From Fonticula alba (Eukaryota > Opisthokonta > Rotosphaerida > Fonticulaceae), in NCBI RefSeq assembly GCF_000388065.1, contig NW_009242971.1, forward strand, positions 2,620,943 to 2,652,869: a stretch of DNA of 31,927 nt, written 5' to 3'. The position numbers were made by a program, and so were the translations under genes. Below, in pieces: positions 1 through 12,424 of this stretch. How positions within the stretch are numbered: position 1 is the stretch's first letter; every line of letters begins with the position of its first letter. The notes beneath the pieces are model-generated. The model was not told where the DNA came from. It was given only the letters and a program-made list of their open reading frames with translations, and searched no databases.

Positions 1-63
1 CCCCCCCCCCGAAGGACACACGGGGCGGCGAGGGGCCCAACCGGCGGGCGGGGCTACACGCAC
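1..63 (-). other. Start of a VPS13 intron, cut by the window edge
   Basis: From the inferred donor GTGCGT at 63-58 down to a C run on the plus strand at 1-10 (G run in the transcript). Its acceptor and the following exons with the C-terminal domains of the protein lie outside the window. Confidence 0.6.
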
Positions 64-1436
64 ACATCCCCGACAATGGTCCAGCGAGTGGTGTCGTCGA
101 TGACCGGCGGCGGGGGCGGCTCGAAGGCCGGGGCCCCGGGCGGGATGCCGGTGTCCGAGGCCGTGCCCGGGGCCGGGGCGTCCAGGTCGGCCCGGGTGCG
201 CGGCAGGGCCGCCACACTGGCGAAGCGCACCCGGCAATTGGTGGTGGCATTGTCCAGGCGGAAGGGGGCCGAGGTGGTCTCGCGGATGGCCACGGTGGTG
301 GTGGACTCCGAGGTGTGGACCTCCACGCGGAGGAGCACCAGCCGCACGCCGCCGGCATGTGCCGGGCAGGGGCGCGGCGGGGCCCGGCGAGGGCCGGGCC
401 CGGTGGCCGTGGCATGGGCGGCCGCGGTGGCAACGGCCTCGGCCGCTTCGGCGGCCGCCTTCGGGCACCGGGCGGCCGCCTCGTCGAGGGCCACCAGCAG
501 GAAGCTGGACCGAGCCGTGTCGCAGTCCACCGGCCAGGTCCAGGAGGACAGCCGCGCGGCCAGGCGAAGTTGCACCGCGCGGGTGGCCTGGTCCGGGAAG
601 GGGCCGGGGCCCGGGGCCGGGGAGGGGCCCTCGGGGCCCGGGCCGGCTGCCTGCTGCCCGGCCGGCCCGCATGTCGGGCACTCGAAGTCCAGCCCGGGGG
701 CCGGGTCGGCCCCGGGGGCCGGGGCGCAGGCACACCGGAGCGGCACGCGCAGGCCTCGCCGGCCGGCCAGGGCCCGGATGCAGCGCCAAAAGGCCTCGGC
801 CTGGAGGAAGTGGAATCCGGCGCGGCTGTGCGGCGGGAGGTACATCTGCGGCGGGTCGGCGGCGGCGGCGCGCTCGGGCCGCGAGCCGCCGCCCCCGGGG
901 CCCGTGCCCGAGAGGTGGATCCAGTCGAAGGGGTCGCCGGCTTGGCGGTGCTGGGCGCGGGCCTGCTCGAAGCCGGCCGGCGGCAACTGGCGCACCAGCA
1001 GCGGCAAGTCCGTCTCATTGCTGAGGACATACCGCGGCTCGATGGTCAGCACCCGGGTCCGGGGGTGGACCGAGGGCGGCACGCCGGCCCGCGTGAGGCT
1101 ATGCGCCCGGACGATGCTCATGGACAGCTGGGCATAGCCGCGCGAGAGTTCCAGCAGGCTGGCCTCGACGGCGGCGGTGGCCGCCGCGTCGGCCGCCCGC
1201 CGGGACCCGGACACCCGGCGGCTGCGCAGGCCCGGGTCCACCGGCTCGGCCGTGCCGCCCGGCCGCCGGGCCAGGCGCTGCTCGGTGCCCCCCCCGAGGA
1301 GGGTCGGCCACCGGGCCATTCGCGGCTGGGCCGAGCCGGTGCCGTCCTCCGGGAAGGCCCGGTCGGCGGCCAGGCTGACCAGGTCCGGCACCAGCTCGAT
1401 GACCCCCTCGGAGCCGGGGGCGTCGATGTACACGGC
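64..1436 (-). CDS. VPS13: VPS13 exon 12: VAB repeats 5 and 6; gene continues off the left edge
   Basis: The acceptor CCGAAG (AG 1438-1437), phase 0, joins RWSK to AVYIDAPGSEGVIELV; the join recreates the family motif 'WSkp...D..GSeGv'. Repeat 5 is RVLTIEPRYVLSNETDLPLL (Asn near 1018) and repeat 6 is IRETTSAPFRLDNATTNCRV (Asn near 250). DPFDWIHLSG lies between them, followed by a Cys-containing stretch with CACAP and CPTCG. The frame meets TAG at 54-56, but a donor GTGCGT at 63-58 (or GTGTGC at 65-60) lies just before it. VPS13 proteins continue well past repeat 6, so I infer an intron rather than a true C-terminus. About 457 residues. Confidence 0.78.
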
Positions 1437-2311
1437 CTTCGGGTGGATCGTGCCCCGGGGCCCGCCGCCAGGAGGCCAGGGTGGTCAGTAACATGTGCGA
1501 GAGGTTCCCCTTCGGCCCCGGCCGGGGCCGGAGGCCGAGACTTCCGGCGGAGCCTCTGTCCGGCGGCACGGCCCTTCCGCCGTCGGCCACGTGTGCAGCT
1601 ATACACAAAAGCATGCGTGTGTGTGCGTGTGCGTGTGTGTGTGTGTGCGTGTGTGTGTGTGCGTGTGCCCTCGGCGAGCAGGCGCATTGCCCCGGCGTAC
1701 CTTGCTCCAGCGCGAGTGCCGGGTGCGCAGAGTGGCATTGGTGTGGCGCTTGGGGACCACCTTGGTCCGGCGCTCCAGGGAAAAGAGCCCGACCTGGGTG
1801 TCGGGCAGTTTGCTGCGCTCGCGGTTGAACAGGCTCAGGATGCAGTCCGAGGGCCGGATGCCGAGCTCGGCGTCCGACGCGTCGGCCAGGCCGAACAGAC
1901 GCTCCGGGCCCGGGGGCGGCGTGCCAACTCGCCGCCGGGGGCCCTGGGCCGCGGCGGCGAGCTGCGCCTCGCGCTCCAGCATCGCCTCGGTGAAGTGCTG
2001 CCGCAGGATGTCCGAGTTGAAGGCAATCCCCGAGGCCGGGCCGATGGACATGCTGTTGGAGTGGGCCCCGGACTGCTTGAGCATGATCGGCAGCGAGGTC
2101 CGATTCAGCACCACCAGGCGACTGTAGAGGATGAACACCGGGGTGTTGGACTCGACATCGCGGCTGGCCGTACGGCCGGCCATGCCCCACCCACCGCGGC
2201 GGTGCCAGCCAAAAGCCCCAGTCAGCATGCTGAGCCCTCGCGGGCGAACCGAGCAGGGGCATGCTTTCCGCCTGCCGCCATTCCTCCCCCCCCCCCCCCC
2301 CCCCCCCCCCC

Positions 2312-2353
<42 letters not shown>

Positions 2354-3475
2354 CCCCTGGGCCATCGCCGCGGCTGAGCCCGCCCCCGAAGGCCGGCACG
2401 CCTGACGCTGGAGCCCCCCCTCCCCCCCCCCCTCACCCCCCCGCAACGGCGACGGGAGGCACGGGGACACGCACCGGAGGATGACCTCGCACGACTCGCC
2501 GTCCGGGCCCACCAGGCGCAGGGAGTGGTCCCGGCGGAAGCCCGGCAGGGAAATGAGCGACGTCCGGCCGGGGGTGGCCCCGGCACGGTCGGCGGTCAGG
2601 GCGGCCGGCTCCATGCGCACGCGCACCGGCTTCGGCGTGCGGAAGACCGCCCCGCCGGCCATGCACAGGCTCAGGCTCAGCCAGAAGCCCGGCTCGCCGG
2701 GCGGCGCGTCGGACAGGTTCTCCCGGCGGCGCCGGCGCTCGGCCCGGTTGAAGGCCTCGAAGGCGCGGCGATTGCGCTGGGCCAGCAGCCGGCCCCGCAG
2801 GGCCCGGTCCAGGTAGAGCCCCTCGCGATCGAGCAGGCCGGCCCCGAGGCCCAGGTACACCCGGGCCATGTACCAGATGGCCGGGCCGCGGGCCGGGCCC
2901 CGGCGCCGGGCCCCACGCGCGGGTGCCCCCGGCTCCGGGGGCTCCTCCGGGGTGGGCCCGGCCTGGCGGGCGGCTGCCCGAGGGGGTGCCGCCCTCGCGG
3001 CCGGGCCCGGCTCGCCGCTGCTGATGGGCCACGACAGGAAGCCGAAGGCCCGGCCGGATCGGATGAGCTTGCCGGTGAGGCCGCCGGCCGGGGAGGCCGC
3101 GCCGGCAGCCGGGGCAGGCCCCGGCGCCGGGCCGCCGGCCGGCCACTGTGCCGGGTCCTCGTCCATCATGGTGCACACGCGCTGCGGGCCGGACCAAGGC
3201 GGATAGGAATACCGCTGGCGTCGGGTCAGGGCCGGGGGGCGGGCAGGACGTACCGACGGGCTGGCCCCCGCGGCCGAGGCCGCCAGCCGGGCTCGCTCAC
3301 GGGGGACCGGCCGACCGCGGGACCGGGGCAGCTTGAAATCGCTGGCCGGCGGCACGGTGCTCAGGCGCAGGTACGCGTCGAAGGGCAGGCGGTTGTCCAC
3401 CTGCACCGGCGGCTTGAGCACCACGCGGATGGACGTCAAGGACCGGTGGATCTGCCATGCCCCGGGGCCAGGGCC

Positions 3476-3523
<48 letters not shown>

Positions 3524-6500
3524 GCCCCTCTTCGGCGCCCGTGACATGGCACCTGAGACGCGGCGAAGCACCGGAATCTGGCATGCCTCCTTCTCCCGCG
3601 CCCTGTTGCCCGGCCCATGCTTGGGTACGCACCACCACCGCCACGACGACCGGCCGGCCGGTCGGATCCAACGGAGCACACTCGACCACGCGCAGGACCT
3701 CCAGCGGCGGCCCGTACGGGGCGATGGCCAGCTTCCGGCTGAAGTCATGCTGAGACCGGTGGGCCTCGGCTGCCGAGGCGCCGGGTGTTCCGCCGCAGGC
3801 GCGCGCATGGCGCGACGTCGGCCGGACGCTGATCAGCACGGTGGTGCCGAGCCCCGGGTCGGCGAGGGTCGAGGGGGTGGCGAAGGCGGCGGCGGCGGCG
3901 GCGGCGGCCGGGCCGTCGGCCGGCCCGCCACCGGGGGTGGCTCCGGCCCACATGCCGGGCCCGGTGTACCCGGCCACCGGCGGCGGGCTCAGGTCCACCG
4001 GCAGGACGCACGACTGGCCCGGGCCGATGATTTGCCGGGACTCATGCTCGCGCATGTCGGTCCGGCCGAAGAAGCCCACGGTGCCCGGGTGGCTGGGCTC
4101 CTGGCGGGCGGTCACCCGGAGCTCGAATGTCCGGGCACAGGCATTGACCCCGCGAATGGGGGCCGCCAAAACCAGGCGCCGGCTCTGGCCGCCCTGCACC
4201 AGCGACGCCCCGATGGTGACCGAGCGCAAGTGCGGCGCCAGGCGGAACTGGCTGTCATTCTGGCAGGGCGGGAAGCGCCGGGCCAAGTCCGGGCCCAGGG
4301 ACGCCGGGTGCCGGGCCTTGCGGAAGTGCAGGAGACGCTCGCTCTCCGAGCTGAGGGCCTGCCCGAGCCCGGTCAGATGCGTGCCGACATGCGACCCGGA
4401 GCTTGGCGAGGGTGGCGGCATGCCGCCGGGCCGGGCCCGGGGCCCGGGCTCGGTGCTGCTCGGGCCGGTGCTCGGAGTCAGCACCCGCGAGGAGACCGAC
4501 GCCGTCAGGGCCCGCAGCGACACCACCCGCTCGTAGTAGATGAATGTCTCCCCGAGGGCAGCGGCCGTGGCGGCCGACGCCTCCAACAGGCTCCCCCCGA
4601 GGGTGAGGGTCTTTTCGTGGCCCGGCGGGCTGATGGCCGAGTGGCCCGGGCCGCGGCCGGGGGACCCGGGCTCCGCCCCGGGCAGGCGCATCATGACCGG
4701 CGGCGCTGGCACGCATAGCGTGATGCGGACCAGGTGGTGGTGCTTCGGCTGCGCCGGCCGACGGGCGCGCATGCGGCATGTGTGTGTGTGTGAGAGAGAG
4801 AGAGGGAAAAAAAAACAGAGGCAGCGGCGGGGCGGGGCGACAGGAGAAGAGGGGACCCAGGGAAACAGGACGGGGCGGGGGGCGGGCAACGCGAGAGGCC
4901 GGCCGGGGAGGCGGACCACACGACATCCGGGTCGCAAGGGGCCGCCACAGTGCGCGCACGTCCCCCTCCCCCCCCCGCCTCCCGAAGCATGCAGATGGCT
5001 GGGAGCACGCCACGCACCAGCACCCCGCCGGTGACTTCCTCCTCGAAGGCACTGTAGAAGTACTCCTGGCCGTGGGGGACGGCGGCCGGGGCGTGGCCCG
5101 GGCGCGGCCGGACCCTGAGCGCCTGCCCCGGGGCAAACTCCACCGGGGCGCCGCTGCTGCCGGGGATGAGGGCGGCCAGGCGCTCCTCGATGCACCGCTC
5201 GACCGGGGTCACAAAGACCGCCAAGCCGGTGGCATTGACAATGGAGAAGGGCGCCCAGGCCGGGATGAAGGCCAGGCGGGCGGCGAGGTCGCGCGCTGCG
5301 GCCCCCGGGCGCACGGTCATCGGCCCGGGCGAGGCCGGCCCCGGGGCCGGAGACCAGACCCCGGCATCGGCCTCGCCACCGGCCCGGGGCCCGGCCACCG
5401 GCGGGCCGGCCCCCGGCCGCCGCCCGGGCTCACCCCCATCCGAGGCACTCCACACGAGGATCTCCCGGAGCAGGCTGTCGCTCAGGGTGAAGTCCAGCAT
5501 CTCCGGCGTGTGTAGCATGACGCGCATGGCCCCGCGGCCTTGGTCGCGGGCCAGGCGCAGGTCCACCGTGCGGGAGATCACCCGCCGGGCGCCCGGGCCC
5601 CAGGCCGGCAGGCGTGGCCAGGGGGAGGGCGCATTGGCCGGCAGGTGGCGCCGGTGCCAGGCAGCCGGTCGCAAGCCGGCCGCCCAGTCCCGGAGCTGCA
5701 GGCGCCGTGACGACCCGTGCCGGGCGGAGGCCGGGGCCCCGGCCGCCGTCGAGGCGCTCAGGGCCACCAGCTTGGACACCACGGCCGAGGTGTCGCCGCC
5801 GCTGGTGGCCAGCGGGTCGCGGTCGCCGGCCCCGGCGCCCGGCTCGGTGCGACTCGGCTCCAGGACCACATGCCAGCTGAGGGACGACCGGTCAAAGCGG
5901 TAGATGGCCACCGGCCCGAGGGAAAAGCGCGCCTCGATCTGTGGCCCCCCGGCCGGCAGGGGCCCATTCGGGCGGTTGGTTTGGCGTGTGGGTGTGGTTG
6001 TGGGCGTGGTCGGCGGTCGGGGCGTGGGTTGGTCCCACATCAGGCAGGGGCGTCGAGCGGCATCGCAAAGGGTCAGCATCGGGCGCGCGCGCGGGGGGGG
6101 GGGGGGGGGACACTCGCAAATGGGTACAGCCACAGGCCCGGCCAGCCTGCCGCCGGCGGGGCACGTACATCGCCCGAGGTCCAGTTCAACATCCACGCCT
6201 CGAGGCCGGCCAGGCGGACATACAGCACCGGCAGGCCGACCCAGTCGCGCGCGGCCACGATGAGCGGTGCCTGGCAGCCGCCCGATGCCGAGCGCTGCCC
6301 GGGGCACGGGCCGGCGGTGGGCCCCTTCGGGGCCGCGCCCGCGCTCGCGCCCGCCGCGGCCGGTGCTTGCCGGCCGGCCGACACCGACCGGCTGGTGGCA
6401 TGCGGCACGCCGGCCACCCCGACACTGGTGGACACATGCAAGTGCAATGCCTCGACCATGATGTCCACGCGCTCGAACGCCGGCAGCACTGGCTCCTGGC

Positions 6501-9500
6501 TGGTGCCGGGCCGCTTGCTGGCCGGAACGTCTGCGGCCAGCGGGCATCCGGGCCCAGAAGCCGGGCAGGGGTCACACGGTCAGATGGACAGCGGCCGCAC
6601 CCGGGACAGACCAACCCCCCGGAGGGCGGCCTGACAAGGCGCAGAAGTCGCAGGGAAAAGGCCCCCCCCCCCCCCCCCGCCTGCCCGCCTCGGGCAAAGT
6701 AGCCCACGCCTGGGGAACATACCCGGCCGGGGCGACGCCACCAGGGCCAAATCCAGGGGGTCCAGGGCGCCGGTGCGCGGGCGCAGGCCGCACCCCGGGG
6801 GCAGATGCTGCAGGCGTGGGACCGCCCGCAGGCGATCGGCCTCCAGGAGTTGTTCCACCCGCACTGGGCCGCCGGGGGCCGGGGGGTCGGGCGCGGCCGG
6901 GGCCACTTCCGACGGGCCGCCGGCCCCGAGGATGGACGGCACCTCGGCCGTCGGGTCGACTTGCAGGAAGCGCGACCGGTCGATGGTGGCCAGCACGGCC
7001 CCCACCACATCGGTCAGGGCATGGAGGCTGCCCCCGAGGCCGGTGGTGTTTCCCAGCAAAGACAGCGGCGTGGACAGCTGCTGGCTCGGGGCCGGCACAT
7101 GCAAGTGCATGACCACCGGCGACAGGTGCAGGCGCACCAGCGTGGCCGGGCGCATGGGCGGCAGCCAGATGGCCTGCAGGCCGACATCCGACTGGCCGGC
7201 CCCCGCCCCCGGGGGCCCGGCCGACGAGGCGGTCGACGCGGCGCTGGCCGGGCGCGTGCCGCCGGCGGCCATCTGCCGGCCCGAGTCCCCCGGGGCGGCC
7301 ATGACGCACGAAAGCAGGGCATCCGGCACGAGCCACGGGTCCGGGCGGATGCTCCACCGGATGCCATCGGCCGGGGGGGCTGGCGAGGGGGCGTCGTCCG
7401 GCTGGCCGGGGTGGGCGGCCCCGGCTGCCGGGGGATGCCCGGGCCCCCGGGGCCCTGGGCCGGCCAGGGCGCCCGGCGCGCGCGGCTCCGGCACCGCGTG
7501 CCGATACCCGAAGCCAATGTCCACGCCCATGTCGGCCATGCCGGCCGGGCCGACGGACGACAGGGCCGACGAGTGCCGGAGCAGCGGCACGAAGCCGGCC
7601 CAATCGGCGCTCAGGGCCACCAGCAGCGCGGCATAATCGTCGGCCATGGTGTCGTGCGTGCATGGCGAGGGGGCCGGGGCCGCCGGGGCCGCCGGGGCCG
7701 CCGGGGCCGCCGGGGCCGCCGGGGCCGCCGGGGCCGCCGGGGCCGCCGGGCCCGGCATGCCGGCCGCCCCGCGCGCCAGGAACACCCGCTGCCCGGTGTC
7801 CGCCAGCAGGCCGCGCACCGACACCCCCAGCTCGAAGCCCGAGGCGTGGAGCTCCAGCGAGCTGAGGTCCACCCGGAGGCAGGACTCCAGCGCGTCGTCC
7901 TCGTCGGCCGGCACCCCGCGCAGGAGGATGCGCGAGGGCCCCAGGGAGAAGGCCGCACGCGTGAGGTACGGCTCGAGGCGCGGGGGCCCGGCCGGGGCGG
8001 CCGGCCCGCCGGGGCCACCGGTGCCCACGCCCGGGGCCGAGGGCGCGCCGGCGCCCGTGGCCGCGCCCGTGGCCGGCCAGAACTGACACGCATGCCAGTA
8101 GGCCACCAGGCCGGCATCGGCCAGGCGCAGGCCCAGCGGCTGGTGCACGAAGGCGCTGCTGGCCCGGGCGGCGGCCCAGTCGGCCGGCACGCGGCCGGCC
8201 CGGCTGGCCATCTGCGAGCCGGTGATGCCGGCGCAGGCCACCCGCACCGAGGGGGACGGCGTGACCGAGGCCGCCGAGCCGGACAACATCGGCACCATGA
8301 CCGGCGCCTCGACCTGGTACTGGAGCTGCACCGCCCGGATGCGCAGGTACTCCGCGTGGCTGGTGGGGGCCAGCGGCGCGCCGGGGCCGGGCCCGGGGCC
8401 GGTGGTCGCCGCCGCCGCCGCCGCCGCCATCGCCGCCGCCATCGCCGCCGGCGTCGCCACACTCAGGACATTGGACGCGAGCAGGGCATCCGGGATGAGA
8501 ACCGCCACACGGGTGGCCCCCTGGACGGCCTCGCCCTCGGCCACCTGCAGGCGGACCTTGGCCCCGGAGTACAGCCGGAACCATGCGAACCAGTCGACCT
8601 GCTCGGCGCAGGTGGGCCCGGCACAGGCGCCGGCCCAGCGGCTCAGCCGGGCCGACTGGTTCAGCCGGCCGCCGGCCGGCGGCATCGGCAAGAACCCCGG
8701 CGCCAGCGACCCGCCGGCGGGCCGATCGCCAGCCGGCCGGAGCCCCGGCCGCACGACGAAGTGCGTGGCCGGCGACTGTCCCAGGAACACCAGCTGGTCG
8801 CCGACCACCACCGACAAGTCCAGCCACACATGGGGATGGGGCCCGGTGGCTGGGCCGGCGGCCCCGGCCGGGGGCGGCTCGTCGCCCGGGCCCGGCCCGG
8901 TCGGCCGCGGGCTGGCCGGCGCCGAGGAGGCCGCCGAGCCGGCCCCGGCCGTTTGGGCCTCCTGCGCGATGGGGTTGGCCAGCCAGGAGATGGCCAGCCC
9001 GATGACATTGCTCAGCGCCCAATCGGCCAGGTGCCACTCGCCGCTACCGATGAGCACCTGCCCCGAGAGGGAGGGATTGAACACCGGCAGGTAGGCCATG
9101 CCCGAGGGGTCGTGCTCCTCCTGCTCGAATTCCAGCGGCTCGGTGGCCGTGCGATCGGCCAGGCCCTCGATCGGGGCCCGGAGCTCGGCATCCAGCGGGT
9201 CGCCCGGGGCCGTGGGCGAGCCGGGCCGCGAGGCGGCCGGCTCCGGGCCCGGGTCCAGCCCGGCCGCCAGCCCCCGGCAAAAGCGCACCCAGTCGGCCGG
9301 GCGCGATTCGAAGATCGGCTGACTGAAGCCCGCCCACCCGGCGATGCCCTCGGCCAGGCGGTGGGACTCGGCGCAATCCGGCCGCCGGACCGACAGCGTC
9401 ACCGGGCGCACGGACGCCAGCCACCGGTTGGCCAGGGCGATGGTGGTGTCTGCCGGGGGGCCGGCGGTGGCGGGACCGCGGCCCGGGGCTGGGGCTGGGG

Positions 9501-12393
9501 CCGGGCGCCGGGCACCGGGCTCGCCGGGGCCGGTGCCCGCCTCGCCGCCACGCGCCGCCAGCATGTCCGTCAGGCACTCGGACAGGTGCGCGTGCGGCCA
9601 GGCCCGCAGGGAGAGCTCCGGCCGCAGCCGCACCAGCAGCCCGCCCGGCTGCAGGATGACACTCGGCATGTCGGCCAGCCGGGGGCGCTCCGCCTGGGGC
9701 GAGCTCCGCGAGGAGTCCCGCGGATCCAGCACCAGCTCCAGCACCGGCACCTCCACCCGAGCATCCAGCGAATTGAGCCAAATCAGCGGCCCGGTGGCCG
9801 GGGCCTTTGCCGGCCGGGCCGGGGCCGGGGCCGGGGCCGGGGCCGGCATCGCCCCGGGCCCATGCCCGGGGCTTGGGCCCCTGGCCGTGGCTCGATCCGG
9901 CGGGCCGCCATGCCGATGGCCGGCCGCCGGCCACAACTCCAAGGAGCTGGCCCCGATGCTGGGCACCGCCAGGGCCATGGGCCGGCCCGCGGGGCCGGGC
10001 GACCGGGGCGACCGGGGCGGCGGCGATGGCGGCGGCGATGGCGGCGGCGACCGGGGCGGCGAGACCCCCGGCGAGGTGATCGGGCTGCTGGGCCAGCTGA
10101 GGTCGCCCGGGGCCCCGGAGCCGGGGAGGCCACCCCCGGCGGCCGGGCCGGAGACCGGCCGCGAGGTGGCCACACTGACCAGGGTCAGGATGATGCTGAC
10201 CATGCTGTCGATCATTTCCCGGTGGACAACCACACGCAGGGCACGCGACACATCGACCCGCGCGTGGAGGCTCATGGCCGGGCCACGGCGAAGGGCCGGC
10301 CGCGCGGGCTGGCCATCGGCCGTCTGCCAGCCGGGCCCGGCGGGGCCGGCCTCCGGGCACACCGGCTCCAGCTGGCCGCCGGGCCCGGCTCGAGCCAGGA
10401 CATTCTGCCGGCCGGCCGACTCCGGCAAGTCCGACAGCGGCCCGGGCCGCGCGTGCACCGACACCTTGGCCACCAGCAGCGGCCCGGGCGCGGCGGACCC
10501 CTCGCGGATGTACTGATCGCAGCAGTGGTCATGGTCCGGCGGGGCCAGGCCGGCGGCGGCGGCGGCGGCCGGCCGCGGGCGGAACTGCTGCAGCAGGCTG
10601 CCACACGGACCACGAGTGCGCCGCGCATGGAGCCCATCGAACTCCCAGCTGACCCCGAGCCGCGGGGCCAGGCGCTGCGTGGAGGAGTCCATCTCCACCG
10701 GCAGGCCGCAAGATTGGAGGATTTCCAAGGGGGGCATGGGCTCGAAGGCGGCCGGGTCGGCGCTGGCCCCGGCCACCGGCCGGGTCAGGCGCAGCCGCAG
10801 CCGGTGCTGATCGAAGGCCTGGCGCATGAGCGGATCCACCGCCTCGCCGGTCAGGAAGAGCACCGGGTCCGAGGGCCGCAGGACCAGCCACACGCGCGAG
10901 GCTCCGAAGAAGAGGTGCGAGTCGTAGCGGCCCCGGGGCCCGGGGGCGGGGGACCCGGGCCCGGCCGACCCGGGGCCCATCCCCGGCCGGGCATCCCCCC
11001 CCCCGGCCGGGCAGCCGCCGGTCGCTCGAAAGTGGGCCCAGTCCGGCAGGGCCACCGTCACCCCGGCCAGGCTGATGCGTGCGGACCATTCGTCCGGCAC
11101 GCTGAGCGTGTCGACCACCTGGTCCTGCGGCGGGAGGGCGCGGTCTTCGAGGGCCGCCGGCTCGGGCCCGGCGCCCGGCTGCACCCCCAGGGCCAGGAGG
11201 TCCTCCACCGACAGGCCCAATCGCGGGAGGGTGGCGGCCTGGGGCCCGGGGGCCGGCGGCGGGCCGCGGGCCGGCGGCACACCGGCGCCGCCCCCCCGGT
11301 CCCCGGCCGCCGCCGAGTGGTGCTCGGTAGCCTTGGCCATGGCGGCCCGACGCGAGGCGGCCCACATTTCCGCCCGGAGTTGGCGGATTCGGTGGGCCTC
11401 GTCCACCAGCTGCTGCGACTCGGCCAGGGCCAGCCGCGGGATGTCCAGCAGCCGGCGCAGGCTGGCCGGGCACAGGCGCACCGACACCGGCGTCCAGGAG
11501 TCGCACTCCAGGCTGTAGTGCGACCAGCTGGCGGCCGACCAGCGGATCGGCATGAAGCCGGACACGCTTCGCCGGCCGTGGCCGATGGTCACCGGCAGCT
11601 CCAGGGCCAGGCCCCGGCGGTCGAGCGACGAGATCCGCAGGGCCAGCTTGACCCCCGGCGAGCCGCCTCCTTGGGCGTTCTGCGGCAGCGGGCTCCCGGG
11701 CCAGTTGCCTGGGCATTCGCCCGAGGGCCCCGAGCGCGCGAGTTCAGGGTGCGGCGGCCGCCGAGCCGAGCACCGGCCGGGCCATGGAGACCGATTGTCA
11801 GGCGCTGGACTGGCGGGCGAGGGGCGCGGGGCGCGGGGCGCGGGGCGCGGGGCGCGGGGCGCGGGGGGCTGGCAGACGGCGTGCCGGTCGCCCCCGGCCC
11901 CCCTCCCGCGCCGGATGCCGCGCCATGAGCAGGTGTGTTTCGGGGGCGCCTGAGGGCCCAGGCGCCGGGCCGACACGCGGCACGCACCATCTGTCGAGAG
12001 GATGAAACTCTCGCCGCCCGCACGCGAGTGCATCTCATTGACATTGGCCGAGCCCAGCATGACCGACATGCTGAGGAAGGAGGTCTCCGAGAGGACGGCC
12101 TCGCGGTCGAACTTGGCCAGGTGGCTGCCGGGCTGGGTGGCCGGGACCCCGGGGCCGGCACCGGGCGGAGGCCCCCCGGCCCCGGGGGCCGGCGTCTCGC
12201 CCGGGGCCCCGGCCGAGAGGATCCCACCGCCGGCCGGGCGCGGCCGGGCCCCGGCCCACGTCGGCCGGATGGTCGTGTACCAGAGGGCCCGCACGGCGAC
12301 CATCTTCAGCCGGGCCTCGGCCACATGCTTCTCGGACCTGCTCCCCGGCGGCCATGCAAGCATATGGGCCCGAGCGAGACGCAAGCGAGGCAG

Positions 12394-12424
<31 letters not shown>

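Noticed and set aside
54-56. TAG as the true C-terminus of the VPS13-like protein
   Set aside because: A good donor lies a few bases before it and the family always continues beyond VAB repeat 6. Kept only as a fallback possibility.
6572-9037. An 821-codon minus-strand frame overlapping exon 6 in another phase
   Set aside because: Composition is Gly/Arg/Pro/His noise; the alternative frame has recurring beta-strand motifs and correct splice junctions.
6805-11928. A 1,707-codon open frame on the plus strand, antisense to VPS13 exon 6
   Set aside because: Arg/Gly/Pro/His-rich without any domain pattern. It exists because stops are rare in sequence this GC-rich and because it mirrors exon codon structure. 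The minus strand has ordered VPS13 motifs and matching splice phases.
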